DNA from: Verpa conica
Lineage: Eukaryota; Ascomycota; Pezizomycetes; Pezizales; Morchellaceae
Direction: 5' to 3'
NCBI GenBank assembly: GCA_033030425.1
Contig: JAUFSD010000010.1
Location: 496,001-560,000 of the forward strand
DNA: 64,000 bases
The notes beneath the pieces are model-generated. The model searched no databases, had not been told where the DNA came from, and was given only the letters and a program-made list of their open reading frames with translations. A program made the translations under genes and the position numbers. How positions within the stretch are numbered: the first letter of the stretch is position 1; every line of letters starts with the position of its first letter. Shown piece by piece: positions 33,141 through 41,834 of the stretch.

Positions 33141-35657
33141 ATGAGCGCCGTGGTTGAGAACAACGTTATTGTGGAAAGGAAAGGAGTGAGATGTTGGTAT
33201 CCGAAAGGAAGAGACAAAGTGGAAAAAGCAAGGAAATTGGTATACATTAAGGAGAGCGGGGGTAGTGGTGCAGGTAAAACGTGCAGATTCGAGGGACTAA
33301 CATGGGAAAGAAGCGACAGGGAAGTGCTGCAGTTGTGGTGGGACGGTAAGCTTTTCGTGAGACAGCTAAATAAGGAAAGCAGAAAGATGGAATATGTTAC
33401 GCTACCGGGGGTGGATAGAGGGCAAATTGAGGGACCGTGGGGCGCTGAGGAATGGAACGAGTTTGTCCTGTCTAAGGCAGGGCAAGAAGTGAACGAAGCA
33501 GGGATTGTACTAAAAATGGTGGCAAAGCTGAAAGAAAGGTCTGAGGAGTGGGGAGAGAAGATAGGGTTTATGGCAAGGGAGGAGCGGGAAGAGGATACCG
33601 AGATGGAGGATTACAGAAGGGAAGTAGCTGAACTGTTGGGTGAGGTACTTGAGGAGAGAAAGAGGACGGTATATGTTCCGGGAGTGTCAGCTGTGGTAGA
33701 GGTGGTAGATCTAACAGAAGACATATGCATGGAAGATCTGCAAAGAGAGGTGGAGAAAAGTGAGGCGGACGATATTGAGATGGAGGAAGAGGATTTTAAG
33801 GTTAACAGCACACAGGAAGCAGAAATGGGCAGAGAGGTTGAGATTGTTGAGTGTGTGGAAGCCTTTAAAACGCATGAGGTAAGGATGGAGATTGAGGAGG
33901 CTATTGACGAGTTTCAGAGAGCAATAAGCGAAAATCCGGATGTTAGAGAAGTTAGGGAAATGATCGAGAGGAGGGATAAGAGGGTAAGAGACGAAAACGA
34001 GGGCAAAGGAGGAGTTAAGAAAGGAAAGAGGAGGATGGTTAAGAGCGTCGCCACCGGGCTTTTAGCATCGGTTCACGCCACTCATATGGGCAGAAGCGAG
34101 GTAGAGATGAAGGAAAGGAGGGAAAGAGAGAAGAACATAAGGGAGGGAAATGAGAGGAAATGGGCAGAGGATGAGAAGAAAGAAAAGGAAGCTGAAGAGG
34201 TTATGGTAGTTAAGGTCGGAATGTGGAATGAAATGGTGGAATTGGTGGGACAGTTGAGAAAGAAGGTTGAAGCGTTGGAAAGAAAGGTAGGAGGGTCGGA
34301 AAGAATTGCTGATAAAGTTAAGCCAGCATTACCGCGAGAGGGACTGTGGCCCAGGAAAGGGGCAAGGGATCACGTTAGAGGCACCACGCCGGATATGCCG
34401 AAGTTTATGGTAGAGGAAGCGGAAGCAAGGAATAGAAAAGGAAAGGCAAAGGAAAAGGCAAGAGAAGGCGGTAATGCAGTAAAGAGCAGGGAGGATATGA
34501 TTAGGAAGACGGTTGAAGAAAGGAAGAAAAGGGAGGAGGAAATAGCAGAGAAGGCTAAAGGAGTGATTAGGATTGTGCTAGCGGAAGGTGAGGGGGAGGG
34601 CATTACAGATGAAGAAGTTTTGGAAAAAGTGGGAGTGGAAAAAGAGGAGGTAGAAAAAGTTGTGAGAGACGGAAAAGGGAAAAGTGCAGGACTGAAAGTG
34701 TTTTTGAAGAATGCTGACAGAGAAGATGTTGTGTTAGAAAAAGCGTGGACAAAGGTAGATAGCAAGAAAATTGCGTCCATGGAAAAGTGGGCAGGCATTG
34801 TAATAGGTGGTATATCAACAAGGTGGAAGGACAGGATGGGGGATTTAGGAAGATGGATTGAGGAAAAGATTGGGCATAAGTTGATGAAGGAGCCCAGGTG
34901 GCTAATTCATAGGGATAAGTGGTTGAACGAGGGAATCTGGGGCAAGTATATTAACGCCAGAAGTGTAGTAACCGTCCCGGATTTTCAGTCAATAGTTATA
35001 CACGTTGCGAGAGCCGGGGTCAGAAGCGAAATTTTAGCGAGACAGTTTATTCGATATTGTGATGAGGAAGGGTTTAATAATGCGCACGCAGCAGAGAGGT
35101 GGATTACCTTGGTTAGGGGGGACCCAGAAAGCGGTAAAGGAGGAAGGAAAGTGTGGATGAAGGAGTTTATTGATAGGAAAGTGCTTTGGTGCTCGAAGTG
35201 TCAGAGGGAAGGGCACGAGTGGTTTAAGTGCAAGGAGAAGGAAAGGTGCGAGTGTGGAAGGGAAGGACATACGAGCAGGACACATAGATTTTGTTTTGAG
35301 AGCTGTAAAGGAGCTAGCGTTGGAGTGTGCAGGAGGCACAAGCTGGACAGGAAAATAGGCAGCGAGTGGAAGGAGGAGAATTTTGTGTGTTTAAGGTGCG
35401 GAGGTAAGCATTCGTTTAAGAAGTGTCCGAGTAAGAATGTGAGGAATAGGGAACAGGTAGAATTGGGAAGAAAAGAGGAGGGGAAAAAGAGTGCCGAAAA
35501 GAAGGAAGTTGTTGAGGTACCAGACAGTCAGAGCGAAGGAGGTATGCTGAGTGATGAGGAGCACTTTCAGAAAGGAGAGGAGGAAGAGGAGGAAATAAAA
35601 GAGATTAAGGATAGTCAGGAAAGTGATCATGTTGACGACACAGATAGCCAATGTTAG
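33141..35657 (+). CDS. LINE ORF1, nucleic-acid-binding protein
   Basis: 838 aa, extremely rich in Lys, Glu and Arg. Long charged stretches (for example around residues 270-420 and 430-530) are likely coiled coils for trimerisation or RNP assembly. Near residues 680-765 lie zinc knuckles: CSKCQREGHEWFKC (CX2CX4HX4C), CECGREGHTSRTHRFC and CLRCGGKHSFKKC. The tail is acidic. The protein is expected to bind the element RNA and form the transposition particle. The stop (TAG at 35655) overlaps the ATG of ORF2. Confidence 0.92.
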   Translation: MSAVVENNVIVERKGVRCWYPKGRDKVEKARKLVYIKESGGSGAGKTCRFEGLTWERSDREVLQLWWDGKLFVRQLNKESRKMEYVTLPGVDRGQIEGPWGAEEWNEFVLSKAGQEVNEAGIVLKMVAKLKERSEEWGEKIGFMAREEREEDTEMEDYRREVAELLGEVLEERKRTVYVPGVSAVVEVVDLTEDICMEDLQREVEKSEADDIEMEEEDFKVNSTQEAEMGREVEIVECVEAFKTHEVRMEIEEAIDEFQRAISENPDVREVREMIERRDKRVRDENEGKGGVKKGKRRMVKSVATGLLASVHATHMGRSEVEMKERREREKNIREGNERKWAEDEKKEKEAEEVMVVKVGMWNEMVELVGQLRKKVEALERKVGGSERIADKVKPALPREGLWPRKGARDHVRGTTPDMPKFMVEEAEARNRKGKAKEKAREGGNAVKSREDMIRKTVEERKKREEEIAEKAKGVIRIVLAEGEGEGITDEEVLEKVGVEKEEVEKVVRDGKGKSAGLKVFLKNADREDVVLEKAWTKVDSKKIASMEKWAGIVIGGISTRWKDRMGDLGRWIEEKIGHKLMKEPRWLIHRDKWLNEGIWGKYINARSVVTVPDFQSIVIHVARAGVRSEILARQFIRYCDEEGFNNAHAAERWITLVRGDPESGKGGRKVWMKEFIDRKVLWCSKCQREGHEWFKCKEKERCECGREGHTSRTHRFCFESCKGASVGVCRRHKLDRKIGSEWKEENFVCLRCGGKHSFKKCPSKNVRNREQVELGRKEEGKKSAEKKEVVEVPDSQSEGGMLSDEEHFQKGEEEEEEIKEIKDSQESDHVDDTDSQC

Positions 35658-38600
35658 GACAACTGGTAATATTACAGCATAATTGCAGACGGTCTACCAA
35701 CGTTATGCAAGGGCTTATGGAGAGCGGTAGGGAAGCCGATGTGTTATTAATACAGGAGCCATGGATAGGAAAAGGAAGGGGCAAGAAGAAAAATGGAATT
35801 GAATTTGTGACAGCAGGAGGGGAGTACATTACTGTGGGAAGCAGTAATTTTGATATTATTTTTAAGCAGAATGGAGAAAGAATGGCAAGAGTTATGGTGA
35901 TGATTAGGAAGGATAAAGGTTTTCGGTATGCAGTGAGGTCGGATTTGTGGGACAACGAAGATTGTGTAACGATCGACGTAAGTACAAATCAAGGACGCAT
36001 AAGATTAGTTAACGTATACAATCAGAAAACATTGCAAGGGGATGGAGGATGGGTTTTAAGAAGAATACCAGATGGTATTTTTGAAGGGGGGAAAATGATA
36101 TTGGCAGGAGATTTTAATGCAAAATCGAGGAGATGGGATCCAGGGTGTGCGAAGAGTCAAGAGGAGGAGTTTACGGAGGTTATGGATAGGAATAATATGG
36201 TACTGATTAATGAAATAGGGAGAAGTACATGGTTTGGCAGAGGCAAAGAATCGGTTTTGGATCTGACTTGGGCAAGCCCGGATCTCGAAGGGAAGTGTAA
36301 CTGGGAAATAGTGGAGGAAACGGGATCAGATCACGAAGTAATAAAGATACGGGTAAGTTTGGAAGATGAGATGGTGCAACAAATTGACGAGCACTACAAT
36401 TTTAGGAAGGCCGATTGGGGGAAAGTGAGGGAAAGGTGGATGGAAATTGAGAAAGAAAGAGAAGAAGAGTGGAAAAGAGTACGGGAAGAGGGGGATATTG
36501 ATATGATGGCAAGGGAATTGGGTAAGAGGTTTGAGGATACAGTGGAGGGCACGGTGGAAAAGGTTAGGAAGTGCTGGAGGAGCAAACCCTGGTTCGACGA
36601 AGAAGTGAAGGAAGCAAGGAAAATGATGGCCAGGGAAAGAAATTGGGAAAGGAGGGAGAAAAGGCTCAAAGGAGGAGGAGAGAAGTGGAAGGAAAAACGT
36701 AATGCGTACTTTAGATTGATAAGGAGGAAAAAGAAGGAATGCTGGGAGAAATATATTGAGGAGGCTAAAGGCAAGGATATGTGGGGGGTGTGGAAGGTTA
36801 TTAATAAGCGAAGGCAGGCAAAAACACCCAATATTAGGTGGGAAGGAAAGGAAATCGTGGAGTTTAAAGGGAAGGAAAGGGTGTTTAGAGAGGCAATGTT
36901 TCCCCCAGCCCCAGAAGAAATTGAGGAGAGTATAGAGAGAGAAATGGGAGAAGGCAGATGGGGAGAGGAGATTAGTGAGGATGAGGTTAAAAGGGCAGTT
37001 TTTAGTCAAGGATCGTATAAGGCACCAGGGGAAGATCAAATTGTGTTTAAAGTGGTTAAGGAGCTGTGGGAGGAAGCAAAAGATAAGCTGACAGAAGTAT
37101 ATAGGGCAGCCTTAAATCAAGGGAAACACGCTAGAGAGTGGAAAAAGGCAGTGGGGGTAATAATACCTAAACCAGGCAAAGGGGATTATCAAACGGTCAA
37201 GAGTCATAGACCTATATCGCTTTTGCCGGTACTAGGTAAGGTATTGGAAAAGATTGTTGCTAACAGATTGGGGAAGATTGGAGAAGAAGGAGGTTTTAGC
37301 GAACATCAGTGGGGAGGAAGGGAACAGAGGTCAGCGGAAGAATGTGTGGTACACACGGTGTGGTGGTGTGAAAGGAAAAAGAAGGAAGGGAAGAAGGTGG
37401 CTTTAGTGGCTATGGACATTGCGCAGGCCTTTCCGAATACAGCAAAAAGAAGCGTGGCGAACACAATTAGAAGAGAAGGAGGTAGTGAGAAAATTGCAAG
37501 ATGGGTGGAGAGTTTTATGAGCGAGAGAAGCGTTCAACTAAGGTTTGACGGGGAAAAAGGTAATTGGGAGGGAGTTGAAACAGGTATACCCCAAGGCAGT
37601 CCTACGTCTCCGGTGTTGTTTAATTTGCATATGGCCCCGGTATTGAAGAAAATTGAAGAATATGTGGAGAATAGTATGGAAGGAGATGCTATTAATCCCA
37701 CCTTTATAGATGATGTTACATTAGCGGTTGCAGGAGATACGTGGGAGGAAGTTCAGGAAAGGGTGGAAAAAATTGTTGAAGTGGCATATAAGGAAACTGA
37801 AAGAAGGAAAATGAGATGGGATAGCAGTAAAATGGAATGGATTAGGCTGTGGAAAAGTAAAAAAGAGAAGGAGGAAGGGAAGGAGTGTATAGTATTACCG
37901 GATTTGACAAGTAAGGAAGAGAAGGATTGCATGAGATGGCTAGGAGTGTGGATAGACGGTGAGATGAAATGGAAGGAGCATGTGGAGAGGAAAATTGAGG
38001 CAGCAAAGAGAGCAGGGAGGAAAATAAAGGATCTGGCAAAAGGGCTAAGAGGGATGGGAGTGGGAAGTTTAAGAAATATGTATATAGGATGTGCGAGACA
38101 GGTTATGGAGTATGGGATGATGGTTTGGTGGAAAGGGCAAGAAGGCTTGGGGAAGAAAATGGACAAGGAAAATGAGAAAGCAATGAGGAAGATTGGGGGA
38201 CATTTGAGGACAGCGCCTGGAGGGGCAGTGGAGGTGGAAAATGATATGATACCGGTAGCTTTAAGGGCAGAAGCAAGGAGGAGGATGCAGTTTGTTAAGC
38301 TGGGACAGAAAAGAAATAGGAATCATCCAATGGTTAGAGCGGTGGAAAAAGAGGTGGAAGAAGTGGCAGAAGAGGGCTTGAAGGGAAATGTTAGAGGAAT
38401 TACAAGAGCGTGGATTAAAACGGTGGAGGATATGGAGAAGATAGGTTGGACTCAAGGGAAAGAAAGAAAAGAGAGTTGGAAGAAATGGCATGAAGGGGAA
38501 AAATGGTGGGAAAAAGGGGCGTTGGAGCATTTAGAAGTGGTAATGAATAAGTTCGAAGGAGAGGAGGAGGAAAGACAAAGGAATAGAAAGGAAGAGGAAG

Positions 38601-39505
38601 GGGAAGTTTTGATTTACGTTGATGGATCAAAGATAGAGGGAAGGGTTGGAGGAGGAGGATGCAGAATGGGAGGAAAATTGTGGAATCAGAGTTGGTACTT
38701 GGGAAAGAAAATGGAAGTGGTGGATGCAGAAATGGTGGGAATTAAAAAAGCTATGGAAAGAGGGTTAAAGGAGAGCTGGGGGGAAAAGGTGAATGTGGTC
38801 ACAGTGGTGTGCGACAGTCAACAAGCCATTACACGAGCCAGTCAAAGAGAATGCAGCAAAGGAGAACAACTCGCGTATCAGATCCGGTACCTAGCGGATG
38901 CGTATAAACAACGGAACATTCGAATAAGATTGGAATGGTGCAAGGCACATGTAGGAATTTTGGGAAATGAAAGGGCAGACCGGCTTGCAAAGAAAGGCAC
39001 CGAAAGAAGAGTGAAGGACCGGGAAAGCTTTATATCTTTTAGCTGGGCGGAGAGAAGTATAAGGGAAAAAGTTGTGGAACAGTGGGAGGAGGATTTTGGG
39101 AAAAATAAAAGGAAAGGGAGCAAGTACTTAGCAACCCCAGTATCAAGGCACGAAGTAAGGTACCAACCCTCTTGGAGGTATGAGAAGGTAATACTTAGTC
39201 GGCTGAGAACGGGGCACATTGCGTTGAGAGGATATTTGAAAAGAATAGGGAAAAGAGAGAGCGGGGAATGTCAGTGTGGGAAAGGCGAGCAAAGTGTTAG
39301 ACATGTGATGGAAGAGTGCAGGCTGAATGAAGAAAGCAGGGAAGAGGCAAAAGGGAAAGGCATTGAAACGATGGAGAGTATGTTGTATAGTCAGGAAGGA
39401 GTTGAGTGGGGTATTAAATTGTATCAAGAATTTGTTAACAAGGGAGGAATGAACGAAGAAGAAAAGGCAAATTGGCAGGAATGGGGACGAGGGGATTTAG
39501 AGTAA
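35651..39505 (+). CDS. LINE ORF2: endonuclease, reverse transcriptase, RNase H
   Basis: 1284 aa. The APE-type endonuclease is at about 1-235, with QHNCRRS, LLIQEPW, LAGDFNAKS and GSDHEV. The reverse transcriptase is at about 450-770, with YKAPGEDQI, HRPISLLPVLGKVLEKI, AMDIAQAFP, GIPQGSPTSPVLF, the active-site FIDD (in place of the commoner F/YADD) and RWLGVWID. RNase H is at about 985-1110, with YVDGS, DAEMVGI, VVCDSQQA and HVGILGNERAD, giving all four acidic/His-Asn-Asp signature positions. A terminal CQCGKGEQSVRHVMEEC resembles the CCHC knuckle of related elements. It nicks the target and reverse-transcribes the RNA in place. Translation probably depends on reinitiation, because ATG and the ORF1 stop overlap by 7 nt. 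Confidence 0.95.
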   Translation: MLGQLVILQHNCRRSTNVMQGLMESGREADVLLIQEPWIGKGRGKKKNGIEFVTAGGEYITVGSSNFDIIFKQNGERMARVMVMIRKDKGFRYAVRSDLWDNEDCVTIDVSTNQGRIRLVNVYNQKTLQGDGGWVLRRIPDGIFEGGKMILAGDFNAKSRRWDPGCAKSQEEEFTEVMDRNNMVLINEIGRSTWFGRGKESVLDLTWASPDLEGKCNWEIVEETGSDHEVIKIRVSLEDEMVQQIDEHYNFRKADWGKVRERWMEIEKEREEEWKRVREEGDIDMMARELGKRFEDTVEGTVEKVRKCWRSKPWFDEEVKEARKMMARERNWERREKRLKGGGEKWKEKRNAYFRLIRRKKKECWEKYIEEAKGKDMWGVWKVINKRRQAKTPNIRWEGKEIVEFKGKERVFREAMFPPAPEEIEESIEREMGEGRWGEEISEDEVKRAVFSQGSYKAPGEDQIVFKVVKELWEEAKDKLTEVYRAALNQGKHAREWKKAVGVIIPKPGKGDYQTVKSHRPISLLPVLGKVLEKIVANRLGKIGEEGGFSEHQWGGREQRSAEECVVHTVWWCERKKKEGKKVALVAMDIAQAFPNTAKRSVANTIRREGGSEKIARWVESFMSERSVQLRFDGEKGNWEGVETGIPQGSPTSPVLFNLHMAPVLKKIEEYVENSMEGDAINPTFIDDVTLAVAGDTWEEVQERVEKIVEVAYKETERRKMRWDSSKMEWIRLWKSKKEKEEGKECIVLPDLTSKEEKDCMRWLGVWIDGEMKWKEHVERKIEAAKRAGRKIKDLAKGLRGMGVGSLRNMYIGCARQVMEYGMMVWWKGQEGLGKKMDKENEKAMRKIGGHLRTAPGGAVEVENDMIPVALRAEARRRMQFVKLGQKRNRNHPMVRAVEKEVEEVAEEGLKGNVRGITRAWIKTVEDMEKIGWTQGKERKESWKKWHEGEKWWEKGALEHLEVVMNKFEGEEEERQRNRKEEEGEVLIYVDGSKIEGRVGGGGCRMGGKLWNQSWYLGKKMEVVDAEMVGIKKAMERGLKESWGEKVNVVTVVCDSQQAITRASQRECSKGEQLAYQIRYLADAYKQRNIRIRLEWCKAHVGILGNERADRLAKKGTERRVKDRESFISFSWAERSIREKVVEQWEEDFGKNKRKGSKYLATPVSRHEVRYQPSWRYEKVILSRLRTGHIALRGYLKRIGKRESGECQCGKGEQSVRHVMEECRLNEESREEAKGKGIETMESMLYSQEGVEWGIKLYQEFVNKGGMNEEEKANWQEWGRGDLE

Positions 39506-39626
39506 AAGGGATAGTGCGCTAGTTAGTTTACTGTATATTTATTTTGAGGTTAGGCTTTAGGCGGAAGTGGGGGATTACCTTAACCGAAAGGTTCATGTAA
39601 TTAATGAGAAAAACAAAAAAAAAAAA

Positions 39627-39638
39627 ACAGAGCTAGTA
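39627..39638. repeat. LINE target-site duplication, right copy
   Basis: ACAGAGCTAGTA directly after the poly-A tract; identical to 32636-32647. Confidence 0.9.
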
Positions 39639-40433
39639 TCAACAGTAGATTGAAGGGTGAAGGTCAAAATAGAGTGTAGTTATTTTAAGAATGTCTCGGG
39701 TGCAGGATATCCTAACCTTCGGTGTTCCCTGGACATCGATAGACCCTCACGGAAACACATCTCACAGCCGCTTAATTTGTATCGATTAATTTATCCAAAA
39801 CTAGGGTTAGGGTTCTTTTGAAGAGCCTATATCTAAAGTCACATTGTAAGTGCTACATAGCTGAGGCTTATGTAAACCAAGAGTTAAAGGGTCTGACAAT
39901 ACCTACCCCAACCATAGTATCCCATCACTAAACACTGGATTATCCGGTTCATACATTCTCTAGTACCCGTCTGTTCTTTTAAATCTTGTTCTCATAAGCA
40001 ATATGACGCTCTTTTGCTAGCCTGAGGCGTTTTCGTTATTTTTTTCTTATTCGCCTCATAGTTACTCACTCGTATTTTCAAACGCGCACACAGGTCCTAG
40101 GATAAACTTCCCTACTAGTATCATGTAATAGTATTGCGTCCGTGAATCCTGATAGTATATTTCAGTTTGCCGGTACCTCTCATACCTCGAGATCTCCTGT
40201 GGTTGCCCTGCCTGACGTCGCCGCCCACTATCAGCCCCCTTTCATAATACAATTCTCTTTATCACTCCAACCACCTAGAAACGTCTATTCTATCTAGAAA
40301 TACCCAAGTTATCTATTTATTGCTTCCAAGCTCCTCCCTGCCTACCGCATAACAAGAATCAGGGTTCTCACCCACGTAGTGGATTTTCGCTTGTACCTAG
40401 CACTTAACAACCATCCACTTGAACTCCTCTGGA
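39639..40433. other. Intergenic, upstream of an ankyrin gene
   Basis: No gene; contains a telomere-like TAGGGTTAGGGTT at 39802-39814 and AT-rich sequence. Confidence 0.5.
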
Positions 40434-41834
40434 ATGTATCAACCAGCTATGTCTGCTACTGGGTCGATGGACCCCACCATTGGCTTGCTGGATCCTCCTA
40501 GTGGTATAGTGCTAGACGATGATATGATGCTAGATGAGTCAACAAAGCAGTTTCAGTCCCTCAACCTCTTAAGTACCACTACTTTCAATTCTGATCCCAA
40601 TAGAGCAACTGGTGAAACAACCCTAGATACGGACATTGAACTGCCTGATATCATAAGAAGCCCTAGTATCGTGGCTCTAGATACAGTCATCGAGCTACCC
40701 GAACTCATAATAAGCCCTCCTACAACACTTGACAGTGGAGGACAAAGTACAGATGCGATGCCAGAGGTTCCCACTAACCCCCCCGATGTACAAAGTTCCT
40801 TAGAGAAACAGCTCTCCAGCAGCTCCCTTGATTTTTTAGGAGCCACTCCCTCCTCTATACTAAGCGATATAGACTTGAAAACCCTCTCTTCTAAAGCAAA
40901 AGATATGGATTTTGCAATCACAACCGTATTCTGGGCTGCAATCAACAAGCATAATGAAGCTATGAGGATTACCCTCCAACATGGGGTTGGCTTTGATGTT
41001 ATGTCCGAGCCCTCGAATAAGAAGCGCACAAGAAAGATCATTCATGAGGCAAAACAGCGGCCCAGTCAGTACAATATCGATGCTATGATGAAAGCAGGTA
41101 CCGACTTGGCTATAAATATCGGGCCGAAAACATCGCTATCTGGACCCAATGCGTGGATAACAGCACTGCACTGGACTGTGAAGAAGAATAACCCACTTCT
41201 ACTTCGGCGAGCTCTCGAACTTGGTGCAAGAGTCAATCAACTCGACTGTGAAGGCTATACAGCACTTCACTGGGCCTCATGGATGGATGATGAAGCTGCA
41301 GCCCGTATTCTACTCGAATACGGGGCTTCTGTAGGGGTCCGTGATTCCCATGGTCGTGTGCCTCTCGATGATGCGGTCGAGGCATTTATGAAAGCCACAG
41401 ATGCGGTGAAAAAGAAAAAGTACAACCCTCCTTGGCTTATCTGGCTACTCCTCGAAAACGAACCAAACCGACATTTCAAGCAGTCTAATAACTGGATGAC
41501 ACCACTCCTACATTTAGCGGCAATGTTTTCTCATAAGACACTAGTTACCGACCTATTAGATCCGTTTTACGAGGTGGGAGCGGTAGATATTAATATTCGG
41601 GATACAATTGGGAGGACAGCGCTTCATATGGCAGCGAAGGCGAGCCGAATGGATATTGTCTTTCTTTTGCTAGATAAAGGGGCGGATTGTGCTACGAAGG
41701 ACAATGCTTCGATGACAGCATTAGATCATGCGCCGAAAGGAGGAGAGATAGCTACGTTACTTGCAGCTCTAGGGAAACCTGGGTATCAACCCTTGGTGAG
41801 AGATTTTGGTGTTTTTATTATTCCTGATAATTAA
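40434..41834 (+). CDS. Ankyrin-repeat protein
   Basis: One exon of 466 codons from the ATG at 40434 (MYQPAMSATGSM); the frame stays open upstream only through a TTG codon. The first 150 residues are acidic and Ser/Thr/Pro-rich, with a repeated LDT(D/V)IELP motif. Ankyrin repeats follow from about residue 170 to 445: ITALHWTVKKNN, YTALHWASWMDDEAAARILL, TPLLHLAAM and RTALHMAAKASRMDIVFLL. No catalytic or membrane domain. Probably a cytoplasmic or nuclear binding protein; partner unknown. Confidence 0.8.
   Translation: MYQPAMSATGSMDPTIGLLDPPSGIVLDDDMMLDESTKQFQSLNLLSTTTFNSDPNRATGETTLDTDIELPDIIRSPSIVALDTVIELPELIISPPTTLDSGGQSTDAMPEVPTNPPDVQSSLEKQLSSSSLDFLGATPSSILSDIDLKTLSSKAKDMDFAITTVFWAAINKHNEAMRITLQHGVGFDVMSEPSNKKRTRKIIHEAKQRPSQYNIDAMMKAGTDLAINIGPKTSLSGPNAWITALHWTVKKNNPLLLRRALELGARVNQLDCEGYTALHWASWMDDEAAARILLEYGASVGVRDSHGRVPLDDAVEAFMKATDAVKKKKYNPPWLIWLLLENEPNRHFKQSNNWMTPLLHLAAMFSHKTLVTDLLDPFYEVGAVDINIRDTIGRTALHMAAKASRMDIVFLLLDKGADCATKDNASMTALDHAPKGGEIATLLAALGKPGYQPLVRDFGVFIIPDN

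Larger units (their letters stand above)
32648..39626 (+). mobile_element. Full-length non-LTR retrotransposon (LINE), Tad1-like
   Basis: About 7.0 kb. It has a 5' UTR of about 490 nt, ORF1 (33141-35657), ORF2 (35651-39505), a 3' UTR of about 95 nt and an A-rich tail (AAAAACAAAAAAA...). A perfect 12-bp target-site duplication bounds it. The domain order (zinc-knuckle ORF1; endonuclease, reverse transcriptase, RNase H and C-terminal CCHC in ORF2) fits the I/Tad group. Both frames are open and all visible catalytic residues are present, so this copy is young and possibly active. The sense strand is strikingly purine-rich compared with the flanks. Confidence 0.95.

Noticed and set aside
36326..37039. 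237-codon minus-strand ORF, and others opposite the LINE
   Set aside because: Mirror frames of the purine-rich LINE coding strand; rich in Phe, Leu, Pro and Ser from pyrimidine codons, no domain.
40419..40433. Upstream extension of the ankyrin protein
   Set aside because: Begins at TTG; the first ATG is at 40434.
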